Positions 54,356-63,669 of a DNA stretch of 64,000 bases are shown here, in pieces. The notes beneath the pieces were generated by a model that was not told where the DNA came from, did not search any database, and worked only from the letters and a program-made list of their open reading frames with translations. The first letter of the stretch is position 1, and each line of letters begins with the position of its first letter. Source of the DNA: Psychrobacter aquimaris (GTDB lineage: Bacteria > Pseudomonadota > Gammaproteobacteria > Pseudomonadales > Moraxellaceae); assembly GCF_016107525.1 (NCBI RefSeq), contig NZ_JABASR010000011.1, forward strand, positions 89,338 through 153,337, read 5' to 3'. The position numbers and the translations under genes are program-made.

Positions 54356-55459
54356 ATGGCAGGCAATAGCATTGGACAGGTTTTTACGGTCACGACGTGT
54401 GGTGAGTCACATGGTGCAGGTCTTATGGCAATCGTCGATGGTGTGCCGCCCGGCTTAGCCTTATCCGCAGAAGACTTACAGATAGATTTAGACCGTCGTA
54501 AACCTGGGTCATCGAAGTATTCGACCCAGCGCCGCGAATCTGATGAAGTTGAGATTATCTCTGGTGTGTTTGAGGGTAGGACGACTGGCACGTCTATTGG
54601 CCTGCTGATTCGCAATACCAATCAAAAATCCAAAGATTATAGCGAAATTAAAGACACGTTTCGCCCCGGTCACGCCGATTATACTTATAGCATGAAGTAT
54701 GGCTTTCGTGATTATCGTGGTGGTGGGCGCTCCTCAGCGCGTGAGACGGCGATGCGAGTGGCGGCAGGTGCTATCGCTAAGAAATATCTACAAGAGCGCT
54801 TAGGGGTGCAAGTCCGTGGTCACGTCACGCAAATTGGCAATGAGTACAGTAATGTCCTAGAACCTAGCCAAATTGATTGGGAATTTGTGAATAGCAATCC
54901 ATTTTTTTGCGCGGATGCCGATGCTGTCATTCGTTTTGAGTCTTTGATAGATAGCTTACGCCGTGAAGGCACTAGCTGCGGAGCACGTTTAGAGATTATT
55001 GCCAGTGGTGTACCCGTTGGACTGGGTGAGCCGGTATTTGATCGTTTAGATGCTGATATTGCCCATGCGATGATGAGTATCAATGCCGTAAAAGGAGTCG
55101 AGATCGGCGACGGAATGGCAGTGGCAGGACAGTTCGGTCATAGCTCTCGTGATGAGCTGATGCCAGACGGTTTTACTGCCAATCATGCTGGTGGTATTTT
55201 GGGTGGCATCTCGTCAGGGCAAGATATCCGTGTCAGTATTGCGCTTAAGCCAACCTCTAGTATTACTACGGCTGGCAAGAGTATCAACACACAAGGGGAG
55301 TCGGTTGATATGCTCACCAAAGGTCGTCATGACCCTTGCGTTGGTGTACGTGCCACGCCTATCGCAGAGGCCATGCTGGCTATTGTCTTGCTCGATCATT
55401 ATTTGCGCCATCGCGGTCAAAATGCGGATGTGAAGCAGCCGATAGCATCTATTACGTAG
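54356..55459 (+). CDS. aroC: Chorismate synthase
   Basis: Last step of the shikimate pathway, EPSP to chorismate, needing reduced FMN. The 367 residues (361 in E. coli) show the signatures [40 protein letters not shown] region, [10 protein letters not shown], the [11 protein letters not shown] segment and the [17 protein letters not shown] end. The gene starts 55 nt after prmB with AAGGATAA upstream and ends before a strong terminator. Confidence 0.98.
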   Translation: MAGNSIGQVFTVTTCGESHGAGLMAIVDGVPPGLALSAEDLQIDLDRRKPGSSKYSTQRRESDEVEIISGVFEGRTTGTSIGLLIRNTNQKSKDYSEIKDTFRPGHADYTYSMKYGFRDYRGGGRSSARETAMRVAAGAIAKKYLQERLGVQVRGHVTQIGNEYSNVLEPSQIDWEFVNSNPFFCADADAVIRFESLIDSLRREGTSCGARLEIIASGVPVGLGEPVFDRLDADIAHAMMSINAVKGVEIGDGMAVAGQFGHSSRDELMPDGFTANHAGGILGGISSGQDIRVSIALKPTSSITTAGKSINTQGESVDMLTKGRHDPCVGVRATPIAEAMLAIVLLDHYLRHRGQNADVKQPIASIT

Positions 55460-55492
55460 ATGAATATTTAAAAAATATATCGTAGATTTATC

Positions 55493-55543
55493 AGCCCTTG
55501 GTTGTTTCCAATATTCTTATTAGAAACGACAAAGGGCTTTTTT
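55493..55543 (+). terminator. Intrinsic terminator of aroC
   Basis: AGCCCTT with AAGGGCT, and further in GTTTC with GAAAC, form a long stem with one mismatch, followed by six T residues, 34 nt after the stop. Confidence 0.85.
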
Positions 55544-55605
55544 GTGGACGATTAAAAAATGAGTGATTTAATAAATAAGGCACATTCAGCAAACTAATAA
55601 TAGTC

Positions 55606-55806
55606 TTAGGCAGCTACTTGGTAGTGGTCAACAGCCACACATTGCTGATGACGAAATACCAATAGTAGTTGTTGGCTGGGAATGGCTAGCCAATGCCCAA
55701 AAGCGATACTCTCAATGCCTTCATGTGACAGTGCTTGTAGGCAAAAATGACGACTACCGCCTAAGCAGTTTTCTATAATTTGATTTTGAGTAAGCAAGCT
55801 TGGCAT
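55606..55806 (-). CDS. Small hypothetical protein
   Basis: 66 residues, no signal peptide or transmembrane helix. The second half has hydrophobic strands (IAFGHWLAIPSQQLLLVFRHQ, shown in part) with three Cys overall; I recognise no family. The start has AAGGATAGGA just upstream, which supports translation. It lies on the minus strand downstream of creC (116 nt) and could be in the same transcript. It is not creD, which is a large membrane protein. Confidence 0.5.
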   Translation of the reverse strand: MPSLLTQNQIIENCLGGSRHFCLQALSHEGIESIAFGHWLAIPSQQLLLVFRHQQCVAVDHYQVAA

Positions 55807-55922
55807 AGATTTCCTATCCTTAATATTGGTTACGAATTTGAATAACGCTATCGTAAAACAAGTAGATAGAAAACCTGTGTAGGAATGATGGAAAATTCAT
55901 GAACTGGCATAGATGTTGATTT

Positions 55923-57725
55923 TTAAGCCAATGGTAGGGTTAAGCTAACCATGACACCAGAACGCTGATTCTTATCAGTACCAATTTTATCGTTATCAGC
56001 ATGGACGTTATTAATAGTTACCTGACCTCCATGATGCTCAATCACTTGTTTAACAAGGGTTAAGCCAAGGCCAGTACCTTTTTTTAGGGTATTACTAGAC
56101 ATGTTAGGCTGTGTTTGCCTAGTATCGGACATTGAGTTTTCGTCTTCTGAGAATTTTGAGAAATGCTCTGATGTATTGTCAGTAGCTTGACTCTGATGCG
56201 ACAAGCTGAAATAACGGTCAAACGCTTTATCAACGGCATAATCAGGTAATAATTTACCATTATTAAATATATTGATAGTGACGGTTTGCGCTGAACTATT
56301 TTTCGCGATGCTTTGCAGATAAATGGCGACTGTGCTATCGGCAAAATGAATGGCGTTATCTAATACATTTTGCAGCACCTGTACTAACCAAAACTGGTCA
56401 GCGAAAACGCTGGTATTTGCTAAGATATCTGGCGATAAAAGGGTTTTTTCAGTAACCGGTTTTTCATCAAGATAGATGTCGATAGGCGCTAGGTGCTGCT
56501 GTTGCAATTTAGCGCTATTGTCTTTTGCAAGGGTTTGTAACAACGGTAGTAGGGGGGTCAGCTGCCGATTCAGCTTAAAAGTCGGTTGCTCAACTTTGGC
56601 AAGTAATAGCAGCCGATCAATCAATTGCTGCATTTTGATACTTTGTTCACCAATGGACTGTATGAGCATCTGTTGATCCTCTTCATCAAGTCCATTGTCT
56701 TCTAGTAGCTCACTACTGGCACGAATGGCGGTTAAAGGGCTTTTGAGCTCATGGGTTAAGGTATGAACATAGTCAGTAACATAGGCGCGATTTTCCAATC
56801 GATGTTTCATAGATTCAATGGTATCTGTTAGGCTATTAAGCTCATGACCTAAGTAAAAATAAGGTTTTTTGGTGTCTTCTGCCAGCGCACTGGTATATTG
56901 GATAACCAAAGTAATGCTTTGCTTAAGCCACCATGCGACCAGTCCTGCTAATATAAGGGCAGCGATACTCATGAGCAGCGCTGTGATAAGCATGCGATTG
57001 CGTGTATTGTCCAAATAAGGCAACACGCTAGCCACAGGCTTGCCGATGCTAACGATACCAATCAGATTGCCAGCGTCATCCTTTATCGGCTGCGCCACAT
57101 ACATGACCGTACCATCGCGCTGATTATGATCTCGCGTCGTGCTTCTGGCGCCATACTGACCATTTAAGGTTAAATAGACATCGTTCCAGCGGCTGTAATC
57201 TTGTCCTTCATCATTGTCCGGTTCGGGCATAGAGTCGTATATGACTATGCCTTTATCATCGGTGACGTATATCCGAAAGCTGCTATAGTTTTTGTTTTTA
57301 TATTCTGGCTCTTGAGTGTCATCCATTGTTGGTATACCGATGAATGCCGTATCAAGCCTTTTTTGATAGGCATCATCGTATAGCTGCCCTGAAGACAGTG
57401 GTATCTGTAAACTTGCCGCCAGTAATTTGCTGGTATCTAACAACGTATCTTCGATGACTTGCTGCGCTGTCGGTTTGACATAACCAAACAGCTGAGTAAA
57501 TGCGACCACACCGCAGATAATCAGTACTAACGCCAACGCGAGCCAAATTCTAAAAAAAATACTCAAATTCAGCAGTCGTTTTGTTTTAGTCGTTTGCTGC
57601 GCGGTGCCGATAGGATGCAGTTTTGCATACCAATTACTTTGGCTGGCATGAGTGCTGCTGTCAGCCTTATTATTAATATCAGTATTAGGATGACTGTCAG
57701 CGCTATCGTTGGTTTTATGATTCAT
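55923..57725 (-). CDS. creC: Two-component sensor histidine kinase CreC
   Basis: Inner-membrane sensor paired with CreB. The 600 residues (474 in E. coli) have a ~55-residue polar N-terminus, TM1 (~59-82), a periplasmic sensor domain (~85-240) with the characteristic QDYSRWNDVYLTLNGQYGA of CreC, TM2 (~245-268), HAMP, phospho-acceptor His325 (THELKSPLTAIR), and the HATPase with NVLDNAIHF and GTGLGLTLVKQV. Between the N and G boxes lies a ~40-residue insert rich in Ser/Asp/Gln (SHQSQATDNTSEHFSKFSED). creB lies 69 nt upstream; no creD gene is near. Confidence 0.9.
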   Translation of the reverse strand: MNHKTNDSADSHPNTDINNKADSSTHASQSNWYAKLHPIGTAQQTTKTKRLLNLSIFFRIWLALALVLIICGVVAFTQLFGYVKPTAQQVIEDTLLDTSKLLAASLQIPLSSGQLYDDAYQKRLDTAFIGIPTMDDTQEPEYKNKNYSSFRIYVTDDKGIVIYDSMPEPDNDEGQDYSRWNDVYLTLNGQYGARSTTRDHNQRDGTVMYVAQPIKDDAGNLIGIVSIGKPVASVLPYLDNTRNRMLITALLMSIAALILAGLVAWWLKQSITLVIQYTSALAEDTKKPYFYLGHELNSLTDTIESMKHRLENRAYVTDYVHTLTHELKSPLTAIRASSELLEDNGLDEEDQQMLIQSIGEQSIKMQQLIDRLLLLAKVEQPTFKLNRQLTPLLPLLQTLAKDNSAKLQQQHLAPIDIYLDEKPVTEKTLLSPDILANTSVFADQFWLVQVLQNVLDNAIHFADSTVAIYLQSIAKNSSAQTVTINIFNNGKLLPDYAVDKAFDRYFSLSHQSQATDNTSEHFSKFSEDENSMSDTRQTQPNMSSNTLKKGTGLGLTLVKQVIEHHGGQVTINNVHADNDKIGTDKNQRSGVMVSLTLPLA

Positions 57726-57794
57726 GTTTTTAGGTATATTATTTGACGTTATAGAAGGTCGATTTTAAGCAAAATATGGCTAAGTAAATTGTGG

Positions 57795-58577
57795 CTAGGC
57801 GGGGCACAAGGCGTAACCCAAGCCGCGATGGGTATGGATGACATCGATGCTGGCATCAACAGTGGCTAGTTGCTTACGAATGGACTTGATATGACTGTCT
57901 ATGGTTCTCGCCAAGCGATGATCGGGATAGTCGCTTACAGCGCTCAGCAGTTGCTCACGGCTAAAGACTTGATTGGGGGCTTTTAACAAGGTCAATAAGA
58001 TGTTGCGTTCGGTGTTACTAAGCTCAAGCTTCTGCTCTTGCCACATTAACGAGTAATTAAGCGGTTGGTAGTGCCAGATGCCAGACTGACATTCAAACGT
58101 TAAGGCTTGCCCCGACATGGTATTCGAAGAGGCAGTATTTGCTGTATCGTTTGCCTCTGTTGTATGGGAGGTGGGCGACTGAGACAATAATTGCTCACGT
58201 CGCCAAATGGCTTTTAGACGGGCAACCAACTCGCGTGGGCTAAAAGGCTTGGCACAATAGTCATCGCCGCCCATCTCTAAACCCAAAATTCTATCGACCT
58301 CGTCGCTACGTGCGGTCAAGAAGATGATAGGAATGTCTTTTAAGCCATCAATGTCAGGAGTGTGGCGTATTTGTTGGCAGAGACTGAGGCCATCACCATC
58401 TGGTAACCCAACATCCAAAATAATCGCTGATAGATCTTGTGCTTCAGCACTATGCAGCATTGGTAATACGCTGCTTGCATTATCGAGCCAAGTGATTTGC
58501 CAGCCCTCGCGCTTGCAAGTAACCTTGAGTGACATCGCGATAGCAGGATCGTCTTCTACCAGTAAAATATGGGTCAT
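57795..58577 (-). CDS. creB: Two-component response regulator CreB (OmpR family)
   Basis: DNA-binding partner of CreC; in other bacteria the pair controls metabolic and envelope genes such as creD. The 260 residues have the receiver domain (HILLVEDDPAIA, phospho-acceptor Asp55 in IILDVGLPDGDG, conserved Lys in CAKPFSPRELVARL) and the winged-helix domain (ELSNTERNILLTLLKAPNQVFSREQLL, TIDSHIKSIRKQL). The linker has a ~35-residue Ser/Thr/Asn-rich insert (~130-165), making it longer than E. coli CreB (229). creC follows 69 nt downstream. Confidence 0.9.
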   Translation of the reverse strand: MTHILLVEDDPAIAMSLKVTCKREGWQITWLDNASSVLPMLHSAEAQDLSAIILDVGLPDGDGLSLCQQIRHTPDIDGLKDIPIIFLTARSDEVDRILGLEMGGDDYCAKPFSPRELVARLKAIWRREQLLSQSPTSHTTEANDTANTASSNTMSGQALTFECQSGIWHYQPLNYSLMWQEQKLELSNTERNILLTLLKAPNQVFSREQLLSAVSDYPDHRLARTIDSHIKSIRKQLATVDASIDVIHTHRGLGYALCPA

Positions 58578-58729
58578 AGTCTCTATATCATCTTATAAGC
58601 TTAGAAAATTATCGTAGCACAAAATAGCAGATTGCTTTTGCTGACATGAGTCAAATGGTGTGAAAAGTTGATGAAAAAGTGGGGTGCTAAGTAGACAGTT
58701 TATGATGTAATCACCTTAATATGCTCAAT

Positions 58730-58762
58730 AAAAAAGGCCAGCTCAATGAAAGAGCTGGCCTT
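58730..58762 (-). terminator. Intrinsic terminator of the GDPD gene
   Basis: On the minus strand AAGGCCAGCTC pairs perfectly with GAGCTGGCCTT (7-nt loop), followed by TTTT. It lies 100 nt after the stop of the gene at 58863. Confidence 0.85.
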
Positions 58763-58862
58763 AGTGTTAAAGAATGAGTGTGATATATAATATTATTCTC
58801 AAAAACTAGAGTAGCGATGAAAAAAAATGTAGTGAATACATGTTAATAGACTAAGTGAGAAA

Positions 58863-60206
58863 TTATTTAATACCTTTGCAGTTGGCATAGTAGCTCACCG
58901 TAGCGGGCCAATCTGAAAAAATGCCTTGGACACCGACGTCCTGCGCTAGTACGTCAATATAATTCATCATATCACCGTCATTGTTGATGGCATCGCCAAG
59001 ACCGCTATAGTACCAATCACCGCCATCTGCTAATGGCCCTGAACGCTCTATCGACCACGTAATAATTTTTAGATCATTGGCTTTGGCTTGTTTTGCGTAC
59101 TCTGAAGGCAACATTTTACCATGACCGTCAGTAGTGACTAATAACCAAAGTGCTGGTGCAATGGTGTTGATGCCGCGTGCTTTGATATCAGCCAATGAAT
59201 GCTTCCAAGTGGTTGCGTCGTTTTTATCAAATGTTTTATCCTTAGCAGTCTCATTGCTGTCATCGATCAGATAGACGGCATTAGCCCCATAAGCTGGCTC
59301 GTTTTTGATCCAGTAATCAAGATCTTCTATATTGAATGACTGTGCAAAGACATCGCTTGCAGATACGTTGGCTGCCTTATAAGTGTCTATCAGCTGTTGG
59401 CGGTAATCGTCTAAACGATAGCCATTGAATGGCATATTCACTGCGGGCGCTTTTAGTTCAGGCGTGTGTTTCATACCCAGTTGGCGTGCCAATGCGATAT
59501 GTTCTTTCAAAGTCAGTACCTTACCGTTTTGTGAGTACAAGTCCGTTCGCCAAGGCGCAGTCGCATTCATATACTCGCTAATGCTGGTTGCTTTTTTATT
59601 GGCAGCATCCATTTTACCCGTCAAGGTTTTGAATTGAGCGGCGCTGATATCTGATGTGCGACATTCGATACTGTCGGCATTGGTAAGTTTACCCTGAGCA
59701 TCCAATACAGGCGGTACGGTGCATTGCTTGGCCAGTGGTGTAGTCAAAATATTAGTGGTAGTGTGCAAATCATTTTGAGCATGACGACAGACAAGCTCTC
59801 CATCATTGGTGAAAGCGACATCACATTCCAAGATGCCAGCACCCATTTGAGCTGAAGCCACGTAGCTGTCATAAGTATGTTCAGGCAGTTGTAATGGCGC
59901 ACCTCGATGAGCAATAGAAAAATCTGTTTTACTTGGCAATTGCGCTTTGCAAGCCTGTAGCTCTTCTTTTAGTGGACTCTCATCCATATCGTTTATCAGA
60001 TAAAACGGGCGTACCCCATAGCTATATGCGAGAGGTGAGGATGATTGTGCTGTCGATGCAGTGGCTTTTGATGTGAGCGTTGAACGGCTATCTGTAGCGC
60101 AGCCTACTATCAATAATGAGCTGATGAGAGTCAAAGGTAAGGTAACATTAATCGTACTTAGTGTGCCTTTATACAGCTCAAGCGCTGATTTATTAAAAAT
60201 TGTCAT
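58863..60206 (-). CDS. glpQ: Glycerophosphodiester phosphodiesterase lipoprotein
   Basis: Predicted lipoprotein that splits glycerophosphodiesters to glycerol 3-phosphate and an alcohol outside the cytoplasm. The 447 residues start with a signal sequence ending in the lipobox IVGC at Cys36, then the GDPD barrel with IAHRGAPLQLPEHT (the conserved HRG and Glu), ILECDVAFTNDGELVCRH region (metal ligands E and D), and KHTPELKAP. The start is the ATG at 60206 with AGGAAC upstream; the open frame extends to 60254. GlpQ is the closest named member, but the transport genes glpT/ugp are not nearby. Confidence 0.85.
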   Translation of the reverse strand: MTIFNKSALELYKGTLSTINVTLPLTLISSLLIVGCATDSRSTLTSKATASTAQSSSPLAYSYGVRPFYLINDMDESPLKEELQACKAQLPSKTDFSIAHRGAPLQLPEHTYDSYVASAQMGAGILECDVAFTNDGELVCRHAQNDLHTTTNILTTPLAKQCTVPPVLDAQGKLTNADSIECRTSDISAAQFKTLTGKMDAANKKATSISEYMNATAPWRTDLYSQNGKVLTLKEHIALARQLGMKHTPELKAPAVNMPFNGYRLDDYRQQLIDTYKAANVSASDVFAQSFNIEDLDYWIKNEPAYGANAVYLIDDSNETAKDKTFDKNDATTWKHSLADIKARGINTIAPALWLLVTTDGHGKMLPSEYAKQAKANDLKIITWSIERSGPLADGGDWYYSGLGDAINNDGDMMNYIDVLAQDVGVQGIFSDWPATVSYYANCKGIK

Positions 60207-60619
60207 GTAAAATGTTCCTGCAAAATTATAAAAAAATCCCATTGGTGGTATCAATAGGGATCAAAAAATGGTTGCTTGATATTTGATTGTTGCTTGGTAC
60301 TTGGTACTTGCTAAAAGTAGCTAGAGGTCGCGTACGTATTTGTAAGAGCTTAGAACTAATGTGGACATAATTGTAGGCGCGTGTGCGACGCAATAGACAG
60401 CTGACTGTATCTAAGCTTGATAGTATTGAGCTTATCGGTCATAAGATCATATGTGCCTTTTTATGTTGTTCAAATTTTTGCTATTGTCCGTTCAGTACTT
60501 CATTATTGACCACGCGCCCAATCTAACAGATGATATTGACCATATAATGACACCCACGTTATTTTGGCAAAAATATAGAAATGCTTAGGGCATATCTCAC
60601 TACAGTATTAAGGATAACT
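60207..60619. other. Divergent intergenic region glpQ / esterase
   Basis: About 410 nt. Repeated short direct motifs are seen (TTGGTACTTG-like near 60290-60310, and ATTGACCA near 60505 and 60534). TTGACC with GATGAT 17 nt downstream (60506-60534) is a weak plus-strand promoter candidate. Confidence 0.4.
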
Positions 60620-61291
60620 ATGAGTAATTATTTAGACGCAGTCGTCGTTGAACACAACCCATCTCAAAAGAAGATAGATCGCGCGGTGATTTGGCTGCAT
60701 GGCTTAGGCGCTAGTGGTCATGACTTTGAGCCAGTCGTACCTCAACTAGGCTTGGCTGAGGATATGGCTGTGCGTTTTATCTTCCCACATGCACCTAAAC
60801 GCCCAGTGACAGTAAATGGCGGCATGGTGATGCCAGCATGGTACGATATCATAGAGATGAGTTTAGAGCGGAAGGTAGATGTCGCTCAAATTGAAGAGTC
60901 TTCTCAGCAGATACAAGATTTGATTAGTCGCGAGATTGAGCGCGGCGTGTCACCAGAGCATATCGTCATTGCAGGATTTTCACAGGGCGGGGCAGTCGCG
61001 TATCACGTGGCACTCGGCTATCCAAAACGTTTGGCTGGCTTGATGACACTCTCTACGTACTTGGCAACTAATGATAATATCGAGTATAGTGCTGCCAATA
61101 AAGACATGCCAATTTTGATTGAGCATGGCACCCATGACCCAGTCGTACCTGTTATCTTGGGCGAGCAAGCGCAGCAGTTATTGTCAGCGAAGGGTTATAA
61201 TGTCACTTATCATACTTATCCGATGGCGCATCAAGTTTGTATGCCGCAGATTCAAAACATCGGTAAGTGGCTAAATAAAGTACTGGCTTAG
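60620..61291 (+). CDS. Alpha/beta hydrolase, carboxylesterase / lysophospholipase type
   Basis: Cytosolic serine esterase of 223 residues. The catalytic triad is Ser121 in GFSQGG, Asp173 in HGTHDPVVP and His204 in PMAHQV; the oxyanion hole region is VIWLHGLGASGHDF. This is the family of Pseudomonas carboxylesterase II (EstB). The frame extends to 60581, but AAGGATAACT just before the ATG at 60620 fixes the start. ssrA follows 85 nt downstream with its own promoter. Confidence 0.9.
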   Translation: MSNYLDAVVVEHNPSQKKIDRAVIWLHGLGASGHDFEPVVPQLGLAEDMAVRFIFPHAPKRPVTVNGGMVMPAWYDIIEMSLERKVDVAQIEESSQQIQDLISREIERGVSPEHIVIAGFSQGGAVAYHVALGYPKRLAGLMTLSTYLATNDNIEYSAANKDMPILIEHGTHDPVVPVILGEQAQQLLSAKGYNVTYHTYPMAHQVCMPQIQNIGKWLNKVLA

Positions 61292-61333
61292 AGGGTTGAG
61301 CTGTAACGTAATGTAATACAGATATTATATAGG

Positions 61334-61363
61334 TTGAAAATTGACGTATAAGTCCTATATAAT
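61334..61363 (+). promoter_or_regulatory. Promoter of ssrA
   Basis: TTGAAA and a perfect TATAAT are 18 nt apart; the -10 ends 13 nt before the mature 5' end. Confidence 0.7.
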
Positions 61364-61376
61364 AGTCGACCTTATT

Positions 61377-61735
61377 GGGGATGTTCTGGCTTCGACGCTG
61401 GTAATGAAACTCAATGATGCATGTCGAGAGTGTATGTCCTCTCGTTAATCAAACATATATTGTTATAGTCGCAAACGACGAAACTTACGCTCTAGCAGCT
61501 TAAACCCTGCTTACTTGGTTGCTGATCACCTACAGTTGGTCAACTAAGTTGAAGCGTCCGCATGTAGGCTCGCCACAAGTGATTGTCTCAATCGCTTGGG
61601 TTCAAAAGTAGAGAATCGTCCAATCCATCCTGACTGTCGGATCGGTGCGGATTAAAACTAAAGACAGAAACTAAACATGTAGATTCATGAGCGTAATGCT
61701 GGCGGACGCGGGTTCAACTCCCGCCATCTCCACCA
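61377..61735 (+). ncRNA. ssrA: Transfer-messenger RNA (tmRNA)
   Basis: Rescues stalled ribosomes and tags the unfinished protein. The 359-nt RNA starts GGGGATGTTCTGGCTTCGAC and ends with the encoded CCA; the 5' GGGGATG pairs with CATCTCC of the 3' acceptor stem, and GGTTCAACTCC is the T-arm. The tag frame at 61471-61503 encodes ANDETYALAA and a TAA stop, one residue (Asn to Thr) from the E. coli ANDENYALAA tag. A terminator follows, and the accessory region starts just after it; ssrA 3' ends are common integration sites. Confidence 0.98.
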
Positions 61736-61742
61736 AATATTA

Positions 61743-61777
61743 AAAATCCGATCACTTAATGTGGTCGGATTTTTTTT
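61743..61777 (+). terminator. Intrinsic terminator of ssrA
   Basis: AAAATCCGATCAC pairs with GTGGTCGGATTTT (one T-G pair) around a TTAAT loop, followed by eight T residues. Confidence 0.95.
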
Positions 61778-61823
61778 GGTTGAATTTTAAATATAGATAA
61801 TTAATAGACAGTTAAGATAGAAA

Positions 61824-61960
61824 TTAAAAAGGGCACTCTACAGGTTCTTCATTAGCGAAAAAAGTTATTTCATAGTTATAGGTATCATTAACACAAATTT
61901 TTGCTTCATTGACAGTGTCAAATCGTTCTGCTGTCATAGCAATAGAGGTAGTAAAGTCTA
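61824..61960 (-). pseudogene. 3' remnant of an unknown gene cut by the IS3 element
   Basis: From the IS left end the minus strand is open for 45 codons to a TAA at 61824 (…TAERFDTVNEAKICVNDTY…, two Cys). The DNA on the far side of the IS does not continue the frame. Perhaps a truncated island gene; not recognised. Confidence 0.35.
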
Positions 61961-61999
61961 TGAACCGCCCCGACTTTATCGGAGGGTGATTTACTTGAG

Positions 62000-62901
62000 T
62001 CAGGCAGCTTCACCTAACAGATTAAGATTATCATAATACCGCTTTTCAAACTCAAAGGGTGACACATAACCAATCGTGCTGTGCAAACGGGTTGTATTGA
62101 ACCAGTCCACCCATTCAAGGGTTGCCAGTTCAACATCGTTAACACCATTCCAGCTCTTCTTTAAATAATGAATCACCTCAGACTTGTACAGTCCATTAAC
62201 CGTTTCAGCTAAGGCATTGTCGTATGAATCGCCAGTCGTGCCCACCGAGGCGATAATACGAGAGTCCGTTATCCTAGAAGTGTAGCGAATGGATAAATAC
62301 TGTACCCCTCGATCACTATGATGAATCACATCTTTGGGGTTGTTTCTATCTGCTATCGCCTGATTTAACGCTGCCATCACCATATCGGTATTCATACGAT
62401 TAGATACTTTCCAGCCGACAATAACTCGTGCAAATACATCAATAATAAAAGCAGTATATACCCAGCCGCTCAATGTCTTGATATAAGTAAAATCTGCAAC
62501 CCAAAGCTGATTAGGACGCTGAGCGCTAAAGTTACGATTAACCAAGTCACCAGCCCTTTGCTGGTCATTACGCTGTTGGTAGTAATCTTACTCTTGCCAC
62601 GCCAAACGCCTTGTAAGCCATAATGTCTCATTAATCGCTCAGCAGTACATCGAGCGACTTTTATGCCATCCGTTATCATCTGCTGCCAGACTTTACGGGC
62701 ACCATAGCGGCATTTGCTATTCTGCCAGATGCGTCTGATTTCACTGATGTAGAAGTCGTCATGCCACTGACGCTGTGAACGCCTTTCTGGGTTGTCGCTT
62801 AAATCTTTAGCGCGATAGTAAGTCGATGGGGCAATCGGTAGTACTTGACAGATTGGCTCGATCCCGTAATTGTTTTTATGGTCATCAATAAAGTCGACCA
62901 T
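62000..62901 (-). pseudogene. IS3-family transposase orfB, frameshifted
   Basis: DDE integrase of the IS3 family. Its ATG (62899-62901) overlaps the orfA stop. The N-terminal part has the HTH_21-like region (YGARKVWQQM, LMRHYGLQGVWRGKSKITT); the C-terminal part has the rve core with the catalytic Asp in WVADFTYIKT, the second Asp in IHHSDRGVQY and Glu in NALAETVNGL. The two parts are in different frames, breaking near 62570-62590 after KSKITT; the total length of 902 nt suggests one missing base. A programmed shift is unlikely there, because IS3 elements shift between orfA and orfB. Confidence 0.85.
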
Positions 62902-63218
62902 TACTTGGGTGGACGGCCCGTCTCCGCCTGGGCGAAAAAAGCAGCAGCCTTGCGTATTATCTCGTTGGCTTGCTTGAGCTCTCTGCATTCGCGTTCAAGC
63001 TCTTTGATACGCTGCTCTTGGCTTTGCGCTTGCACTGAGGCAGGAATGGTTTGGTCTATGTGCTTTTTATGCCATGAGCGCAGGGTTTCAGGCGTGCAGC
63101 CAATCTTAGGGGCAATGGCTTGAATAGCTGACCAATTGGATGGATAATCGCATGCTGCTTCAATCAGCATGCGAACGGCGCGTTCTTTAATTTCGGGAGT
63201 GTAGGTTTATCTTTTCAT
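62901..63218 (-). pseudogene. IS3-family transposase orfA with early stop codon
   Basis: Helix-turn-helix protein that would bind the IS ends. From the expected ATG at 63218 the frame reads Met-Lys-Arg-stop, then continues TYTPEIKERAVRML and the HTH (SAIQAIAPKIGCTPETLRSWHKKH) and leucine-zipper-like end (RIKELERECRELKQANEIIRKA). The internal ATG at 63170 could still give an 89-residue product lacking the first helix. Confidence 0.8.
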
Positions 63219-63378
63219 TGTCGTATTCTCTTAGAGTATTTAGTCTCCGACAATCCCAGGGCGGTTCAGTATGTGATGTTAGTGATTGCTTAGAAGAAAG
63301 AAATAGTCCGGTAAAAAGGTGAACAATCAGTTTTGTCATCAAAATATTTGATTAAAATAAAAATTGACACAATAAGAA

Positions 63379-63408
63379 AAAGGCTTCCAATTGCTTGGAA
63401 GCCTTTTA
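63379..63408 (-). terminator. Intrinsic terminator after the tRNA-like end
   Basis: AAAAGGCTTCCAA and TTGGAAGCCTTTT form a perfect 13-bp stem with a TTGC loop. On the minus strand it is followed by TTTTTC and lies 8 nt after the CCA of the tRNA-like sequence, as expected for a tRNA transcript. Confidence 0.8.
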
Positions 63409-63415
63409 ATGTAAT

Positions 63416-63434
63416 GGTACCCGGAGCCGGAACG
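63416..63434 (-). other. tRNA 3'-end remnant, possible attachment-site scar
   Basis: On the minus strand GTTCCGGCTCCGGGTACCA matches the layout of a tRNA 3' end: the 3' strand of the T-arm (CCGGC), a 7-nt acceptor strand (TCCGGGT), discriminator A and CCA. No D-arm, anticodon arm or 5' acceptor strand is found next to it. Such partial copies remain at the ends of integrated islands. Confidence 0.5.
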
Positions 63435-63669
63435 GTTAATTGTTGTTAAGTGTTTGATGTATATAGATAAATATTTAAATATATATTTTAGTACACTTGT
63501 GAGTATACTTTAGATTTGTTTTTCAGTTTTATAATTTAATAGTAACTAAATATTATCGCTTGACTAGTTTTTAGTATAACAGAAGCTATAAACGTAATCT
63601 GGAAAGGCAGAAGCCGTTGCTAGACTTACAACAAGTGTGAGGTTAACCTGAAGCATCGTCCTTATCTAC

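Larger units (their letters stand above)
61961..63268 (-). mobile_element. IS3-family insertion sequence, decayed
   Basis: A 1308-bp element bounded by imperfect 24-bp inverted repeats starting TGAACCGCCC at both ends (61961-61984 and 63245-63268). It encodes orfA and orfB on the minus strand, overlapping in TAATG. orfA has a nonsense codon at its fourth position and orfB one frameshift, so it should be inactive without outside transposase. No clear target-site duplication flanks it (CTA against GTA), which suggests age or a rearrangement. Confidence 0.9.
63269..63669. other. Accessory spacer between the IS3 and IS256 elements
   Basis: About 400 nt of very AT-rich DNA with no gene. It holds a strong hairpin terminator (63379-63408) and an 18-19-nt sequence like a tRNA 3' end (63416-63434), both on the minus strand. 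Confidence 0.6.

Noticed and set aside
62560..62600. Programmed frameshift in orfB of the IS3 element
   Set aside because: IS3 elements shift at the orfA-orfB junction; this shift is inside the conserved orfB and joins two broken parts, so it is a mutation.
61951..63275. Target-site duplication of the IS3 element
   Set aside because: Flanking triplets CTA and GTA differ; no convincing duplication.
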